47,031 nt of DNA, taken from the NCBI GenBank assembly GCA_005893265.1, contig VBOX01000001.1, forward strand, positions 1 to 47,031, given 5' to 3'. The position numbers and the translations under genes are program-made. Positions 8,405 through 17,909 of this stretch are shown here, piece after piece; the first letter of the stretch is position 1; each line of letters opens with the position of its first letter. The DNA comes from Candidatus Eiseniibacteriota bacterium. Lineage in GTDB: Bacteria; Eisenbacteria; RBG-16-71-46; SZUA-252. Under the pieces are notes generated by a model. It was not told the DNA's origin and ran no database searches. It was given only the letters and a program-made list of their open reading frames with translations.

Positions 8405-10142
8405 CCGGGCTGGGCGGCGGCGGAGGCGCCATCGAATCCGGTGGTGAATGTGCCGGCGGTATGGAGTCCGGCGGGGTCGGCGCCGGCCGTGTGGAATCCG
8501 GCGACGGTGCCGTCCGTGTGGAGTCCGGTGGGGTCGGCGCCGGCGGGATCGGCGGAGCTGGTTCCTTGGCCGCGGCGGGCGCTGGGGTCTGCCCGGGCGG
8601 AGCGGGAGTCGTGGATGCCGGCGGTGGAGCCGGCGCCGGCTCCTGCGTCGACTGCTCTTGTGCCTTCCGAGGCAGGCCTGGCGCCGGAGGAACCGGGGTC
8701 GTTCCGAGCGCCTCACGCCGTTCCCGCTCCTTTGTCAACGCATCCATGTTCATGAGGCGGAACTCGACGCGGCGGTTCATCGCGCGTCCCTCCGCAGTCT
8801 TGTTCGATCCGATGGGCTGGGTGTCGCCGTAACCCACGTACCAATAGTTTTTCGCGTTCAAGCTCGGGTACTTCGAGTAGATGTACTGCAAGATCGCGCG
8901 AGCCCTCAGCTGACTCTGCGACTGGCGTCTCGCGTCCTCACCCAGATTGTCCGAATGGACACCAACCTCCAACTTGAGCATCGGCCACTGCGCCAACACG
9001 GACGCAACTTCGTCGATCCGGGCCTGGCCCTGCGGCGTGAGCCGCAGCGAGTCCACGACGAACTCGATATCGGTGAGGCGAATCACCCAGTCATCCAGAA
9101 GCTGACGTTCGTAAGGGGACAGAGCGACCGGACACCCTCCCGCATTCACAGCCACGCCCGCCGGCGTGAAGGGGCAGGTATCGATCCCGTCCGGAACGCC
9201 GTCCAAATCCGCGTCGAACGGGCAGCCGCTCGTGTCCACCTTCGCGCCCTTCGGCGTGTTCGGGCACTGGTCCGGCCCGTCGAAGACGAGATCGCCGTCG
9301 CTATCCATCGGACATCCCTGAGCGTCGACCAGGATTCCCTTGGCGGTGTCCGGGCACTTGTCGATGCCGTCGAAGACTCCGTCGCCGTCGGAATCCAGCG
9401 GGCACCCCTTCTCGTCGACCACCGCTCCCTCCGGCGTGCTCGCGCACTTGTCGAGCCCATCGAAGACTTTGTCCTTGTCGGTATCGAGTGGACAGCCGCC
9501 GGCGTCCACGACGGCGCCCTTCGGAGTTCCCGGGCAGCGGTCGGTCTTGTCCGGCACGCCGTCCTCGTCGGTGTCGCGTGGCCGCCCAATCCAGAAACCC
9601 GTGATCCCGCTCGAGATCTGGAACTCGTTCACCCGCGTCGCGCGGCCGGGTCCGTTCTCCTGCTTGTAGCTCACGTCTCTCGCGTCCAATCGGATCCCGA
9701 GTCTCTCGCCGGCGCGGAACACCGCTCCCAAGCCGCCGTGGAACGCGCTGTTCGATTTGGCCGCGAAACCATCACGGTCCACCTTGACGGAGCCAATCCC
9801 ACCGTAGACATAAGGGAGCGCCCACGCGTAACGCTGGGGTGTGAGGATCAGACCGGCGCCGTAGTGGGCGACGGTCGCGCTCCCCAGCGTCGTGGGGTCC
9901 TGGTCCGGCGAAGCTCGATGGTAGAGGCCCTCGACGCCCACCCACCGATTGAGAAACCCCGTCGCGCGCAACCCGAAGGCTGGCGCATCGCGGAGCGCCT
10001 CCTCGGCGTCGTACAAATCGGCTCCAGCTTCGAGCGAGAGCCACACGCGCTCCTCGACCGCGAGAGCTACGCGCGCCGTGGACGCGGCGAGAACGGCCGC
10101 GAGGGCGACGCTGAGCGTGGCTCGGACGCAAGACCGGATCAT
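8397..10142 (-). CDS. Outer membrane beta-barrel protein with thrombospondin type 3 repeats, OmpA C-terminal domain and Pro/Asp/Ser-rich C-terminal tail
   Basis: Five DxDxDxVxDxxDxCxxTPxGxxVDxxGCP repeats; OmpA motif VGYGDTQPIGSNKTAEGRAMNRRVEFRL; RBS AGGAGG upstream of ATG at 10142. Confidence 0.88.
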   Translation of the reverse strand: MIRSCVRATLSVALAAVLAASTARVALAVEERVWLSLEAGADLYDAEEALRDAPAFGLRATGFLNRWVGVEGLYHRASPDQDPTTLGSATVAHYGAGLILTPQRYAWALPYVYGGIGSVKVDRDGFAAKSNSAFHGGLGAVFRAGERLGIRLDARDVSYKQENGPGRATRVNEFQISSGITGFWIGRPRDTDEDGVPDKTDRCPGTPKGAVVDAGGCPLDTDKDKVFDGLDKCASTPEGAVVDEKGCPLDSDGDGVFDGIDKCPDTAKGILVDAQGCPMDSDGDLVFDGPDQCPNTPKGAKVDTSGCPFDADLDGVPDGIDTCPFTPAGVAVNAGGCPVALSPYERQLLDDWVIRLTDIEFVVDSLRLTPQGQARIDEVASVLAQWPMLKLEVGVHSDNLGEDARRQSQSQLRARAILQYIYSKYPSLNAKNYWYVGYGDTQPIGSNKTAEGRAMNRRVEFRLMNMDALTKERERREALGTTPVPPAPGLPRKAQEQSTQEPAPAPPPASTTPAPPGQTPAPAAAKEPAPPIPPAPTPPDSTRTAPSPDSTRPAPTPPDSIPPAHSPPDSMAPPPPPSPAK

Positions 10143-10222
10143 TCTTTTCCTCCGGAAGACCGACGGGATGGGGTTGGAAGGCGGCAGTTTGGCGGCTTTT
10201 CATCACCCTGTCAACATTCTGG

Positions 10223-10228
10223 TATACT
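10223..10228 (+). promoter_or_regulatory. Putative -10 element (TATACT) 7 nt upstream of the yqeY-like ATG
   Basis: TATACT-N7-ATG; no SD sequence. Confidence 0.45.
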
Positions 10229-10235
10229 CCCGACG

Positions 10236-10682
10236 ATGCTCGAGGATCGTCTAAACGAGGACATGAAGGCGGCTTTGAAGGGCGGCGATCAAGCACGGCT
10301 TTCGACCCTCCGCATGCTTCGCAGCCAAATCCTCATCGAGAAGAAGCGGGACGTCTCCATCAACACGTTGCCCGACGCGGACGCGATACGGGCCTTCCAG
10401 TCGTACGCCAAGAAACTGAAGGATTCGATCGCCGAGTATCAGAAGCTCGGAAAAGCGGAGGACGTGGAGAGGATTTCCGGCGAGCTCAAGGTCGTCGAGG
10501 AGTATCTGCCGGCGACCTTGTCCGAGGCGGAATCGCGCGACATGGTCCGCTCGGTGATCTCCGAGCTTGGAGCCACCTCTATGAAGGACATGGGGCGCGT
10601 GATGAAAGAGGTGCAGACCCGCGCCCAGGGGCGAGGAGACGGAAAACTCCTGAGCGATCTCGTGAGAGGTTCCCTGTCCTGA
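10236..10682 (+). CDS. yqeY: GatB/YqeY domain-containing protein
   Basis: MLEDRLNEDMKAALKGGDQARLSTLRMLRSQI...VVEEYLPATLSEAE...MKDMGRVMKEV. Confidence 0.92.
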   Translation: MLEDRLNEDMKAALKGGDQARLSTLRMLRSQILIEKKRDVSINTLPDADAIRAFQSYAKKLKDSIAEYQKLGKAEDVERISGELKVVEEYLPATLSEAESRDMVRSVISELGATSMKDMGRVMKEVQTRAQGRGDGKLLSDLVRGSLS

Positions 10683-10715
10683 GTCCGATCGTCGTGATAT
10701 GATTCGGGCCTTCTT

Positions 10716-12308
10716 ATGAAGCCAATCAAGCGCACCGCCCGCAGGGCTCCGAGGCCGGATTCCGACCCCCAGGCTCGGGTTCCGTCGCAGCGTCCGTTCC
10801 GCTCCGACCGGCCCGAAGGGCCGCCGCCGATCCGGCGGGGCCAGCAAAAAGAGGACCTGGGGGGCGCCAGGCGCTGGCCCTCACCGAAGCAGTCGCATGC
10901 GAAGCCCGCTTGGGGGAAGGGCCCAGGGGGCCCTCGGCCCCATCGCCCGGGTAAGCCGGGGGACCGGGATTGGCCCCGACGCGGGAGCGGCGGGCCGCCG
11001 AGACCTCCTCGGTCGCCGCACCAGAGACCGCAGCACCCGCGGGCCGGCGGCAAGCCTGTCATCAAAGAGCATCCGCAGTACGGGAATAGAATCCCGCCCG
11101 AAGAGCTCGAATTCCTGGTGCAGAACCAGCAGCGTGGCCCACATCCCCGTGGGGGACGACCCCGCGCGCCGCTTCATCGCGAGCCCCGTCCGCACGAGCG
11201 TCCGGGACCGCGCGCAGGTCTTAGGCCCGACCGAGACCGCAGACCGAATCGGGTCGGCGTGCAACGCGCTGGAGAAGGCCCGCCGCGTCCCATGGCGGCC
11301 GCGGACGAGTCGCCGATCGTAAGCCTTCGCCGGACCCTATACGCCTACCAGGCGTCGGCCGCGCTGCTCGCAGCCCATTCTTTGGGCATCTTCCCGACGA
11401 TTCACCAAAAGCCCCAGGTCGCGGGCGACGTCGCCCGCCGCTGCGGAGCCGATCCTCGGGGAATGGAACGCCTCTTGAACGCGCTGGTCGGGCTCGGCCT
11501 GCTCCACAAGCACGGAGCGACCTACGTCCTCCCGCGCGAGCTCGCGCCATTTGTCGTGCCGGGTGTCGACGGGGACGCAACCGGCTTGCTCGATCTGACG
11601 GCGGATCTCTATCGCACGTGGGGCGATCTCGCCCGCGGCGTAAAGGAAGGCGTCCCGCTCCATAGGCTCTCGAGCGACGCGCTCCTGGCGGGAGACCCTG
11701 CCAGGGTCAGGAACTACATCCGCGCGGTGCACACGAACAGCAGGCAAGCCGCTCGGCGCCTCGTCGAGATGGCGCCGCTTCTGCCGGGCTCGACCCTCCT
11801 CGATGTCGCGGGCGGTTCCGGGATCTTCGCCGCCGAATACGCGCGCGTGATCCCTGATTTGAAGGCGATCCTCCTCGATCTCGCGCCTACGATCGAGGCC
11901 GCGCACGAGATCCTGACCGCCGAAGGGCTCGAGGACCGGGTTACGTATCGCACCGGCGACTACCGGCAGGATCCGTTCCCCGGCCCGGTGGACGCGGTCC
12001 TGCTTTCGAATCTGTTTCAAACCGAGAGCGAGGAGGTCTGCCGGACCATCCTCGCGAAATCGCGCGAGGCGCTCCGTCCCGGAGGCACGCTCCTGGTCCA
12101 CGGAATGATGAATGAGCCGGACGAAACAAAGCCCCCCGAAGGCACGATGTTCTCGCTCCTCATGTACGTGCTCTTCGATCATGGCCGCGCCTACCCGGCG
12201 GAAACGATCTCGGGGTGGATCAACCAGGAGGGTTTCGGCATCCGGTTCATCCGCCCGCTCGGCCCACCCCTTTTCTCCAAGCTCATTCTCGCTACCCGCC
12301 TCGAATAG
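10716..12308 (+). CDS. SAM-dependent O-methyltransferase (Methyltransf_2-like with dimerisation domain) with ~190-aa Arg/Pro/Gly-rich disordered N-terminal extension
   Basis: C-terminal half: LDVAGGSGIFAAEYARVIPDLKAILLDLAPTIEAA...DAVLLSNLFQTESEEVCRTILAKSREALRPGGTLLVHG. Alternative start ATG at 11292. Confidence 0.8.
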   Translation: MKPIKRTARRAPRPDSDPQARVPSQRPFRSDRPEGPPPIRRGQQKEDLGGARRWPSPKQSHAKPAWGKGPGGPRPHRPGKPGDRDWPRRGSGGPPRPPRSPHQRPQHPRAGGKPVIKEHPQYGNRIPPEELEFLVQNQQRGPHPRGGRPRAPLHREPRPHERPGPRAGLRPDRDRRPNRVGVQRAGEGPPRPMAAADESPIVSLRRTLYAYQASAALLAAHSLGIFPTIHQKPQVAGDVARRCGADPRGMERLLNALVGLGLLHKHGATYVLPRELAPFVVPGVDGDATGLLDLTADLYRTWGDLARGVKEGVPLHRLSSDALLAGDPARVRNYIRAVHTNSRQAARRLVEMAPLLPGSTLLDVAGGSGIFAAEYARVIPDLKAILLDLAPTIEAAHEILTAEGLEDRVTYRTGDYRQDPFPGPVDAVLLSNLFQTESEEVCRTILAKSREALRPGGTLLVHGMMNEPDETKPPEGTMFSLLMYVLFDHGRAYPAETISGWINQEGFGIRFIRPLGPPLFSKLILATRLE

Positions 12309-12311
12309 CTC

Positions 12312-13211
12312 GTGCCCGAGCTTCCGTTCCTCGAGATCCTGGCCGAGAACCTCGCGGCCCGAGTCTCCGGGCGGCGCATCGAGTCGATTCGGATCCGCCA
12401 ACCGGCATTGCTCCAGACGGCGTCCCCCTCTCCCGAGAGCTTCAGCGGGGAGTTCCTGAGCCTGCCCGCGCGGGTGGGAAAGTACATCGCGCTCGAGACC
12501 GAGTCGCGGCGCGCGATCGTGATCCACCTCATGCGTGCGGGGAGGATCGCGATGGAAGAAGCGCCGGCGGCGGTCCGCGCGAAGAGCCGCGGCGAGAGCG
12601 CCGGAGGGCCCCGCCTCAAGCAGCCCAAGCAGCTTTCCGCGCGGATCGATTTCGATGACGGAACGGCGCTCAAGCTCGTGGAGCACGGGAAGGAGAAGAG
12701 GGCAAAGCTCTGGCTTGCGGACGATCTCGCCGACGTGCAGGAGCTGGGGCGCCTCGGCGCCGATCCCTCACGCGGCGAGCTTTCGCTCGAGAGGTTTTCC
12801 AGCGCCCTGCGCGCCGGATCCCGGCGGCTCAAGACATTGCTCACCGATCAGCGGGCCATCGCGGGGATCGGAAATGGCCTCTCGGACGAGATCCTTTACG
12901 CGGCCCGGCTTTCGCCGATGAAGCTCACGGGCGCCCTCTCCCCCGTGGAGATCGAGGCGCTCCACGCCTCGGTCCTGCGCGTGATCGAGGAGCAGATAGA
13001 AAAGCTGCGCGCGAGCGCGGCGGGCGAGCTGCCGCAGCGCGAGCCGAGGGAACATTACCTAGTCCACGACCACGCCGGGGAGCCGTGCCCGCGATGCGGG
13101 CGACCGATCGCGCGCGTCTCCTTCGTGGATCACGAGACCTTCTACTGTCCGGGTTGTCAGACGGGCGGAAAGCCGCTCAAGGACCGCAGGCTCTCAAGGC
13201 TCCTTAAATGA
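12312..13211 (+). CDS. Formamidopyrimidine-DNA glycosylase (Fpg/Nei) family protein
   Basis: GTG start, MPELPFLEIL; AGIGNGLSDEILY; C-terminal zinc finger CPRCGRPIARVSFVDHETFYCPGCQ. Confidence 0.88.
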   Translation: MPELPFLEILAENLAARVSGRRIESIRIRQPALLQTASPSPESFSGEFLSLPARVGKYIALETESRRAIVIHLMRAGRIAMEEAPAAVRAKSRGESAGGPRLKQPKQLSARIDFDDGTALKLVEHGKEKRAKLWLADDLADVQELGRLGADPSRGELSLERFSSALRAGSRRLKTLLTDQRAIAGIGNGLSDEILYAARLSPMKLTGALSPVEIEALHASVLRVIEEQIEKLRASAAGELPQREPREHYLVHDHAGEPCPRCGRPIARVSFVDHETFYCPGCQTGGKPLKDRRLSRLLK

Positions 13212-14421
13212 TCGAGCTGGCCGCCGGGCCCGGCGGCGCCTGACGCGAGGCTGGAGGCGCTCCCTGGTCCGAGCGCCGCGCGCGCCCCCAAGCTAGAGCC
13301 AAGGCCCCGAGTCCAAAGAGGGCGGCGAACAGCCCGACGAGCTTCCCGAGGTAGGGAATGACCGTGACGAGGCCCAGGGCGATGAGCCCGAGCACGAGGG
13401 CCCAGGCGAAGCCCGGCCCCGCCCGGCCGGCACGGGTGAGCAACCACCGGCCGGTCATGGTCGCGGTCACCACGTATCCGAGCGCGAGCGCGAAGAAGTA
13501 GAGCACGAGCGCGCCCAGCGCGAGCCACCAGCCGCCGAAGACCAGCCCCACAAGGAAGAGAAACATCGTCGCGAAGGGCACGCCGCAAGCGAGCAAGGTG
13601 CCCAGGCCGAGGCTCAACCATGGCGCTCCCGTGAGCGTATCAAGGGTTCGCCGCCCCGCGCCCGTGAAGGGAAGGAAGAAGAGGAGTCCCAAGATCAGGA
13701 AGCCGACCACGCCGCGGACCCACCCGCTCACGAAACCAACGTGCGCGAACGGGCCTCGCCGTTCCTCAGCATGTCGCGGCATGCGCTGCTCGATCCTTCC
13801 GCGCACGGTGGCCCCCGGCGACTTCTCGAGAGCCTGCCGGCTCGTGTAGATAAGATCGCGCTCCAGTACGGCGCCGTCGGTCAATCGCACTTCCTTCGAC
13901 GCGACCTCGACGTTCCCCCCGACCGATCCGGAGAAGGTGGCGGATCCCGCCCCGGCCCGCACGTCACGCGATATGCGTCCCCCAAAGCTCGCGTTCCCGG
14001 ATCCGCCGAGCACGTCGCGACCCACCGAGGCGTGCGGTCCGATCACCATGGTGCCGCATCCGGCCACGACGTCGTGACCCACCGTGCCCTCGATCGTGAC
14101 GGTGCTCCCAGCGGCGCGAATCGTTCCGCCCACGCTGCCGGAGATCGTGATGTCCCGCCCCGCCGCGATCACGTCGCCGGTCACGGCTCCACCCACCGTG
14201 ATGGTCTGACCGAACACGACCAGGTCGCCGTCCACGGTGCCTTGGATATCCACCACGCTGCCGCCGACGTAGAGATCGTCGTGAATCGTCTCCGCGGCGG
14301 GGAGGACGTAGTTCTTCGCGTGCTGCAGCGCCGCCGGGAGGGCATCCGTGGGCACGAACAGGGCCACGGCCAGAAGAGTCAGTCCGAACGCGCGTCCCGC
14401 TTTTCTCGAGTTACCGTCCAT
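13204..14421 (-). CDS. Bactofilin/polymer-forming-like repeat protein with C-terminal TM segments
   Basis: GSVVDIQGTVDGDLVVFGQTITVGGAVTGDVIAAGRDITISGSVGGTIRAAG beta-helix repeats, then hydrophobic segments. Confidence 0.75.
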   Translation of the reverse strand: MDGNSRKAGRAFGLTLLAVALFVPTDALPAALQHAKNYVLPAAETIHDDLYVGGSVVDIQGTVDGDLVVFGQTITVGGAVTGDVIAAGRDITISGSVGGTIRAAGSTVTIEGTVGHDVVAGCGTMVIGPHASVGRDVLGGSGNASFGGRISRDVRAGAGSATFSGSVGGNVEVASKEVRLTDGAVLERDLIYTSRQALEKSPGATVRGRIEQRMPRHAEERRGPFAHVGFVSGWVRGVVGFLILGLLFFLPFTGAGRRTLDTLTGAPWLSLGLGTLLACGVPFATMFLFLVGLVFGGWWLALGALVLYFFALALGYVVTATMTGRWLLTRAGRAGPGFAWALVLGLIALGLVTVIPYLGKLVGLFAALFGLGALALAWGRARRSDQGAPPASRQAPPGPAASSII

Positions 14422-14508
14422 GGCACCCCCTGGTTCGGCTCCAACGCCGGCTCGTGAGAATCGCACGCGTCCACGATTTCGTGCAGGTTACCCCCGCGCG
14501 GCACGATA

Positions 14509-14523
14509 TGGCACCGAAATGGC
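14509..14523 (+). promoter_or_regulatory. Candidate sigma54 promoter (TGGCAC-N5-TGGC; GG-N10-GC)
   Basis: TGGCACCGAAATGGC, ~40 nt upstream of ATG 14564; one mismatch to the TTGC core. Confidence 0.35.
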
Positions 14524-14563
14524 TAAAGGAGTTGGGGGTCTCATACACAAAACGGGGGCTAAC

Positions 14564-14947
14564 ATGAAAGGCAAGATAGGATCACTTGTGCTCGCGGTGC
14601 TTCTCGTACTGCCGATTGCCGCTCTAGGCCACGAGATGGCGAACCACAAACCAGCCGTGCTCACCGGCGAAATCGTGGATACGGGCTGTTACCTCGGCCA
14701 TGCGGCGCGCGGGGCCCAACATGCAGAATGCGCGATGAAATGCGTCAACGGCGGGATGCCCATGGGCCTGCTCACCGCCAAGGGAGCCGTCTACCTCATC
14801 ACGATGAATCACGACAACCCCGACGCATTCAACAAGCTCAAGACGATGGTCGGGAAAACCGTGGCTGTCACGGGCGCCGTCATGACCCGGGGCGGAATGA
14901 AGGGCATCGACGTTACGAGCTTCAAACCGGTGGTTACACCGTCTTGA
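14564..14947 (+). CDS. Small exported Cys/His-motif protein of unknown function
   Basis: Signal peptide MKGKIGSLVLAVLLVLPIAALG; GEIVDTGCYLGHAARGAQHAECAMKCVNGGMPMGLL motif. Confidence 0.75.
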   Translation: MKGKIGSLVLAVLLVLPIAALGHEMANHKPAVLTGEIVDTGCYLGHAARGAQHAECAMKCVNGGMPMGLLTAKGAVYLITMNHDNPDAFNKLKTMVGKTVAVTGAVMTRGGMKGIDVTSFKPVVTPS

Positions 14948-16358
14948 CCGCATGGACGACCTTCGAGGCCGTATCCTTCGCGTCTCCGAATAGCATCATC
15001 GCCTTGGGGTTGTAGAAAAGCTCGTTCTCGATCCCCGCGAAGCCGGGTTTCATGCTCCGTTTCAGGATGATGATGTGCTTCGCCTTGTCCGCGTCCAGGA
15101 TCGGCATCCCGTAGATCGGACTCGAGGGATCGTTCCGCGCGGCGGGATTCACGACGTCGTTCGCGCCGATGATCAGCGCCACGTCTGCACGCTCGAACTC
15201 CGGATTGATCGCGTCCAGGTCGTATAGCTCCTGATAGGGTACGTTCGCTTCCGCGAGCAGCACATTCATATGCCCCGGCATGCGCCCGGCGACCGGATGG
15301 ATCGCGTATTTCACGTCGACGCCGCGCGATTTCAGGACGTCCGCAAGCTCGCGGACGCTGTGCTGCGCCTGGGCGACGGCGAGGCCGTAGCCCGGGATCA
15401 CGATGACCGACCGGGCGTAGGCGAGGATGGTCGCCGTGTCCTCCACCGACACCTCGCGGACTCCCTTTCCTGCCATGGCGCCCGCGCGTGCCGCGCCGGC
15501 CGCCCCCGTCCCTTTCACCACCGCGCCGAACGCGCCGAAGAGCACGTTCGTGATCGGGCGGTTCATCGCCTTGCACATGAGGTAGGTGAGGAGGGTTCCC
15601 GAAGCGCCGACGAGCGTCCCGCTGATGATGAGCACGTGGTTGTGGAGCGAGAAGCCTGTCGCCGCGGTCGCGAGGCCTGTGAAGGAGTTCAAGAGCGAGA
15701 TGACGACCGGCATGTCGCCGCCCCCGATGGGGATCACGAACATCACTCCGAAGAGAAGCGCCGCCGCGGCGAACCACGCGTAGACCATCACGTCCGGCTG
15801 GCCCGTCACCACGAGCCATGCCGAGGCGGCAACGATGGCGAGGAAGAGGATGAAGTTGATCGGCTTCTGAAGCGGATACGTCACCGCGCGCTCGGTCACG
15901 AGGCCCTGCAGCTTCCCGAACGCGACGATGCTGCCGGTGAAGGAGATGGCGCCGATCAGGGCGCCGAGGAGAATCGTGACGCCGCTCACCGGGGGAACCG
16001 GGAGTCCCGCCCTGGCGAAACGAAGATATTCGAGGCTCGAGACGATCGCCGCGGCGCCGCCGCCCGATCCATTGAAGAGCGCGACCATCTGCGGCATCGC
16101 GGTCATCGCCACCCTGCTCGCGGCCACGGTCCCGATCAAGCCGCCCAGCACGATCCCCGCCGCGATCGTTCCGTAGCTCAGGATCTGGCGGTCGAGCAAC
16201 GTGGCCACGATGGCGAGGAGCATTCCGACCGAGGCGAGGAGGTTGCCGTTTCGTGCCGATTTCGGAGAGCTGAGCTGCTTGATTCCGATGATGAAGAGGA
16301 CGGAGGCCAGAAGGTAGACGGATCGGATGACGTTCGGCGGGAGATGCGGGAGCGACAC
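14934..16358 (-). CDS. pntB: NAD(P) transhydrogenase subunit beta
   Basis: TM region with NGSGGGAAAIVSSLEYLR; C-terminal NADP domain VIVIPGYGLAVAQAQHSVRELADVLKSRGVDVKYAIHPVAGRMPGHMNVLLAEANVPY. Confidence 0.96.
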   Translation of the reverse strand: MSLPHLPPNVIRSVYLLASVLFIIGIKQLSSPKSARNGNLLASVGMLLAIVATLLDRQILSYGTIAAGIVLGGLIGTVAASRVAMTAMPQMVALFNGSGGGAAAIVSSLEYLRFARAGLPVPPVSGVTILLGALIGAISFTGSIVAFGKLQGLVTERAVTYPLQKPINFILFLAIVAASAWLVVTGQPDVMVYAWFAAAALLFGVMFVIPIGGGDMPVVISLLNSFTGLATAATGFSLHNHVLIISGTLVGASGTLLTYLMCKAMNRPITNVLFGAFGAVVKGTGAAGAARAGAMAGKGVREVSVEDTATILAYARSVIVIPGYGLAVAQAQHSVRELADVLKSRGVDVKYAIHPVAGRMPGHMNVLLAEANVPYQELYDLDAINPEFERADVALIIGANDVVNPAARNDPSSPIYGMPILDADKAKHIIILKRSMKPGFAGIENELFYNPKAMMLFGDAKDTASKVVHAVKTV

Positions 16359-16360
16359 CG

Positions 16361-16657
16361 TCAGCGCCCGCCCGGGGTCTTGCCCGCGAACATCCGGAGC
16401 ATCCGGTCGGTGACGAGGAAGCCTCCGACCACGTTGATGGTACCGAGCACGACCGCCACGAAGCCCAGGGCGGTCACGAGGGGACCCTCGGGCGTCCCCG
16501 CGACCAGCATGGCCCCCACGAGAACGATTCCGTGGATCGCGTTCGTACCGGACATGAGCGGCGTGTGGAGGATCACGGGGACCTTGGAAATGATTTCATA
16601 CCCGATAAAGATTGCGAGGACAAGGATGGTGAGGTCGGTCAGCAGTTGCTCGATCAT
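16361..16657 (-). CDS. pntAB: NAD(P) transhydrogenase subunit alpha, membrane part
   Basis: VPVILHTPLMSGTNAIHGIVLVGAM..VLGTINVVGGFLVTDRML. Confidence 0.94.
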   Translation of the reverse strand: MIEQLLTDLTILVLAIFIGYEIISKVPVILHTPLMSGTNAIHGIVLVGAMLVAGTPEGPLVTALGFVAVVLGTINVVGGFLVTDRMLRMFAGKTPGGR

Positions 16658-17847
16658 CCCTGGCTCCTTGCCTGCGATCCGGAGGCCGCGGGCGCCACTC
16701 CTTGAGCGCGAGCCCGTGTCGCCGGATGAACGATCTGCCCATCGCGCGTCACGCAGGTCGCGCTCGCGATGTCGTCCGACCAATCCGGGCTGAGCTTCCC
16801 GTCCTTCGTGAGATGGAGGAGGAACGTCGTGATGTTCTTGGAATACATTTGCGTCGCATGCACCGGCACCGTGCTCGCAAGCCGCACCGGGCCATGGATC
16901 GTCACGTCGTGCCGCACCACGGTTTCTCCCGGCTCGGTCAGCTCGCAGTTACCTCCCATGTCCGCCGCCAGGTCCACCACCACCGATCCCGGTTTCATCG
17001 CCGCGATCTGATCGGCGGAAATGAGCCGGGGCGCCGGCATCCCCGGAATGCGGGCGGTGGTGATGATGACGTCGGAGTGGGGGATCCGCTCTCCGAGCAG
17101 CTCCACGCCCTTGCGCTGCGCCTCGGCGGAGAGCGGCTTCGCGTAGCCCTGCTCGTCCTGCGCCTCGCCCGGGTCGAGTTTGGGACCCACAAACGTCGCG
17201 CCCAGGCTCTCCACCTCTTCCTTCACCGCCGGCCGGACGTCGTAGGCCTCGACCACCGCGCCCAGCCTTCGCGCCGTAGCGATCGCCTGGAGGCCGGCGA
17301 CTCCGGCTCCCACGACCAGAACGCGCGAGGGGGCGATGGTTCCCGCCGCGGTCACGAGCATGGGGAATAGCCGCGGAAGGGTGTCCCCGGCGATCAGGAC
17401 CGCCTTATAACCCGCGATGGTGCTCATCGAGGAGAGCGCGTCCATCGTCTGGGCGCGCGTGGTGCGCGGCATCATGTCCATGCTGAAGCTCAACACGCGA
17501 CGATTGGCGAGCATGCGAACCGTGTCGATGTGGCTCAAGGGACGGAGCATGCAAATCAGGGTTGAGCCCTCGCCGAGGAGGTCCGCCTCGTGAAGATTGA
17601 GCGACCGGTTCTGAATCGGAGGCTGGATCTTGAGGACGATCTCCGAGCGCGACCAGAAGTCCGCGGTGCTCGTGACCAAGCCGGCGCCCGCTTCCTGGAA
17701 TTTCGCGTCGGGGATGTAGGCACCCGCCCCTGCCCCGGCCTCGACGAGTACGTCGTAGCCGGCGGCTTTGATCTGGCGGACCGAATCGGGTGTCACGGCC
17801 ACGCGGCGTTCCCCCGGCCCGATCTCCTTCGCGATGCCGACCTTCAT
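16654..17847 (-). CDS. pntA: NAD(P) transhydrogenase subunit alpha, NAD-binding part
   Basis: MKVGIAKEIGPGERRVAVTPDSVRQIKAAGYDVLVEAGAG; VLVVGAGVAGLQAIATARRLGAVVEAYDVRPAVKEEVESLGA. Confidence 0.95.
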   Translation of the reverse strand: MKVGIAKEIGPGERRVAVTPDSVRQIKAAGYDVLVEAGAGAGAYIPDAKFQEAGAGLVTSTADFWSRSEIVLKIQPPIQNRSLNLHEADLLGEGSTLICMLRPLSHIDTVRMLANRRVLSFSMDMMPRTTRAQTMDALSSMSTIAGYKAVLIAGDTLPRLFPMLVTAAGTIAPSRVLVVGAGVAGLQAIATARRLGAVVEAYDVRPAVKEEVESLGATFVGPKLDPGEAQDEQGYAKPLSAEAQRKGVELLGERIPHSDVIITTARIPGMPAPRLISADQIAAMKPGSVVVDLAADMGGNCELTEPGETVVRHDVTIHGPVRLASTVPVHATQMYSKNITTFLLHLTKDGKLSPDWSDDIASATCVTRDGQIVHPATRARAQGVAPAASGSQARSQG

Positions 17848-17909
17848 GGTGAACGGCTCCTGGAAGTGACGCGGATGAATCCAGCAAGCGGCGATCGCGC
17901 CGTTTCGTT

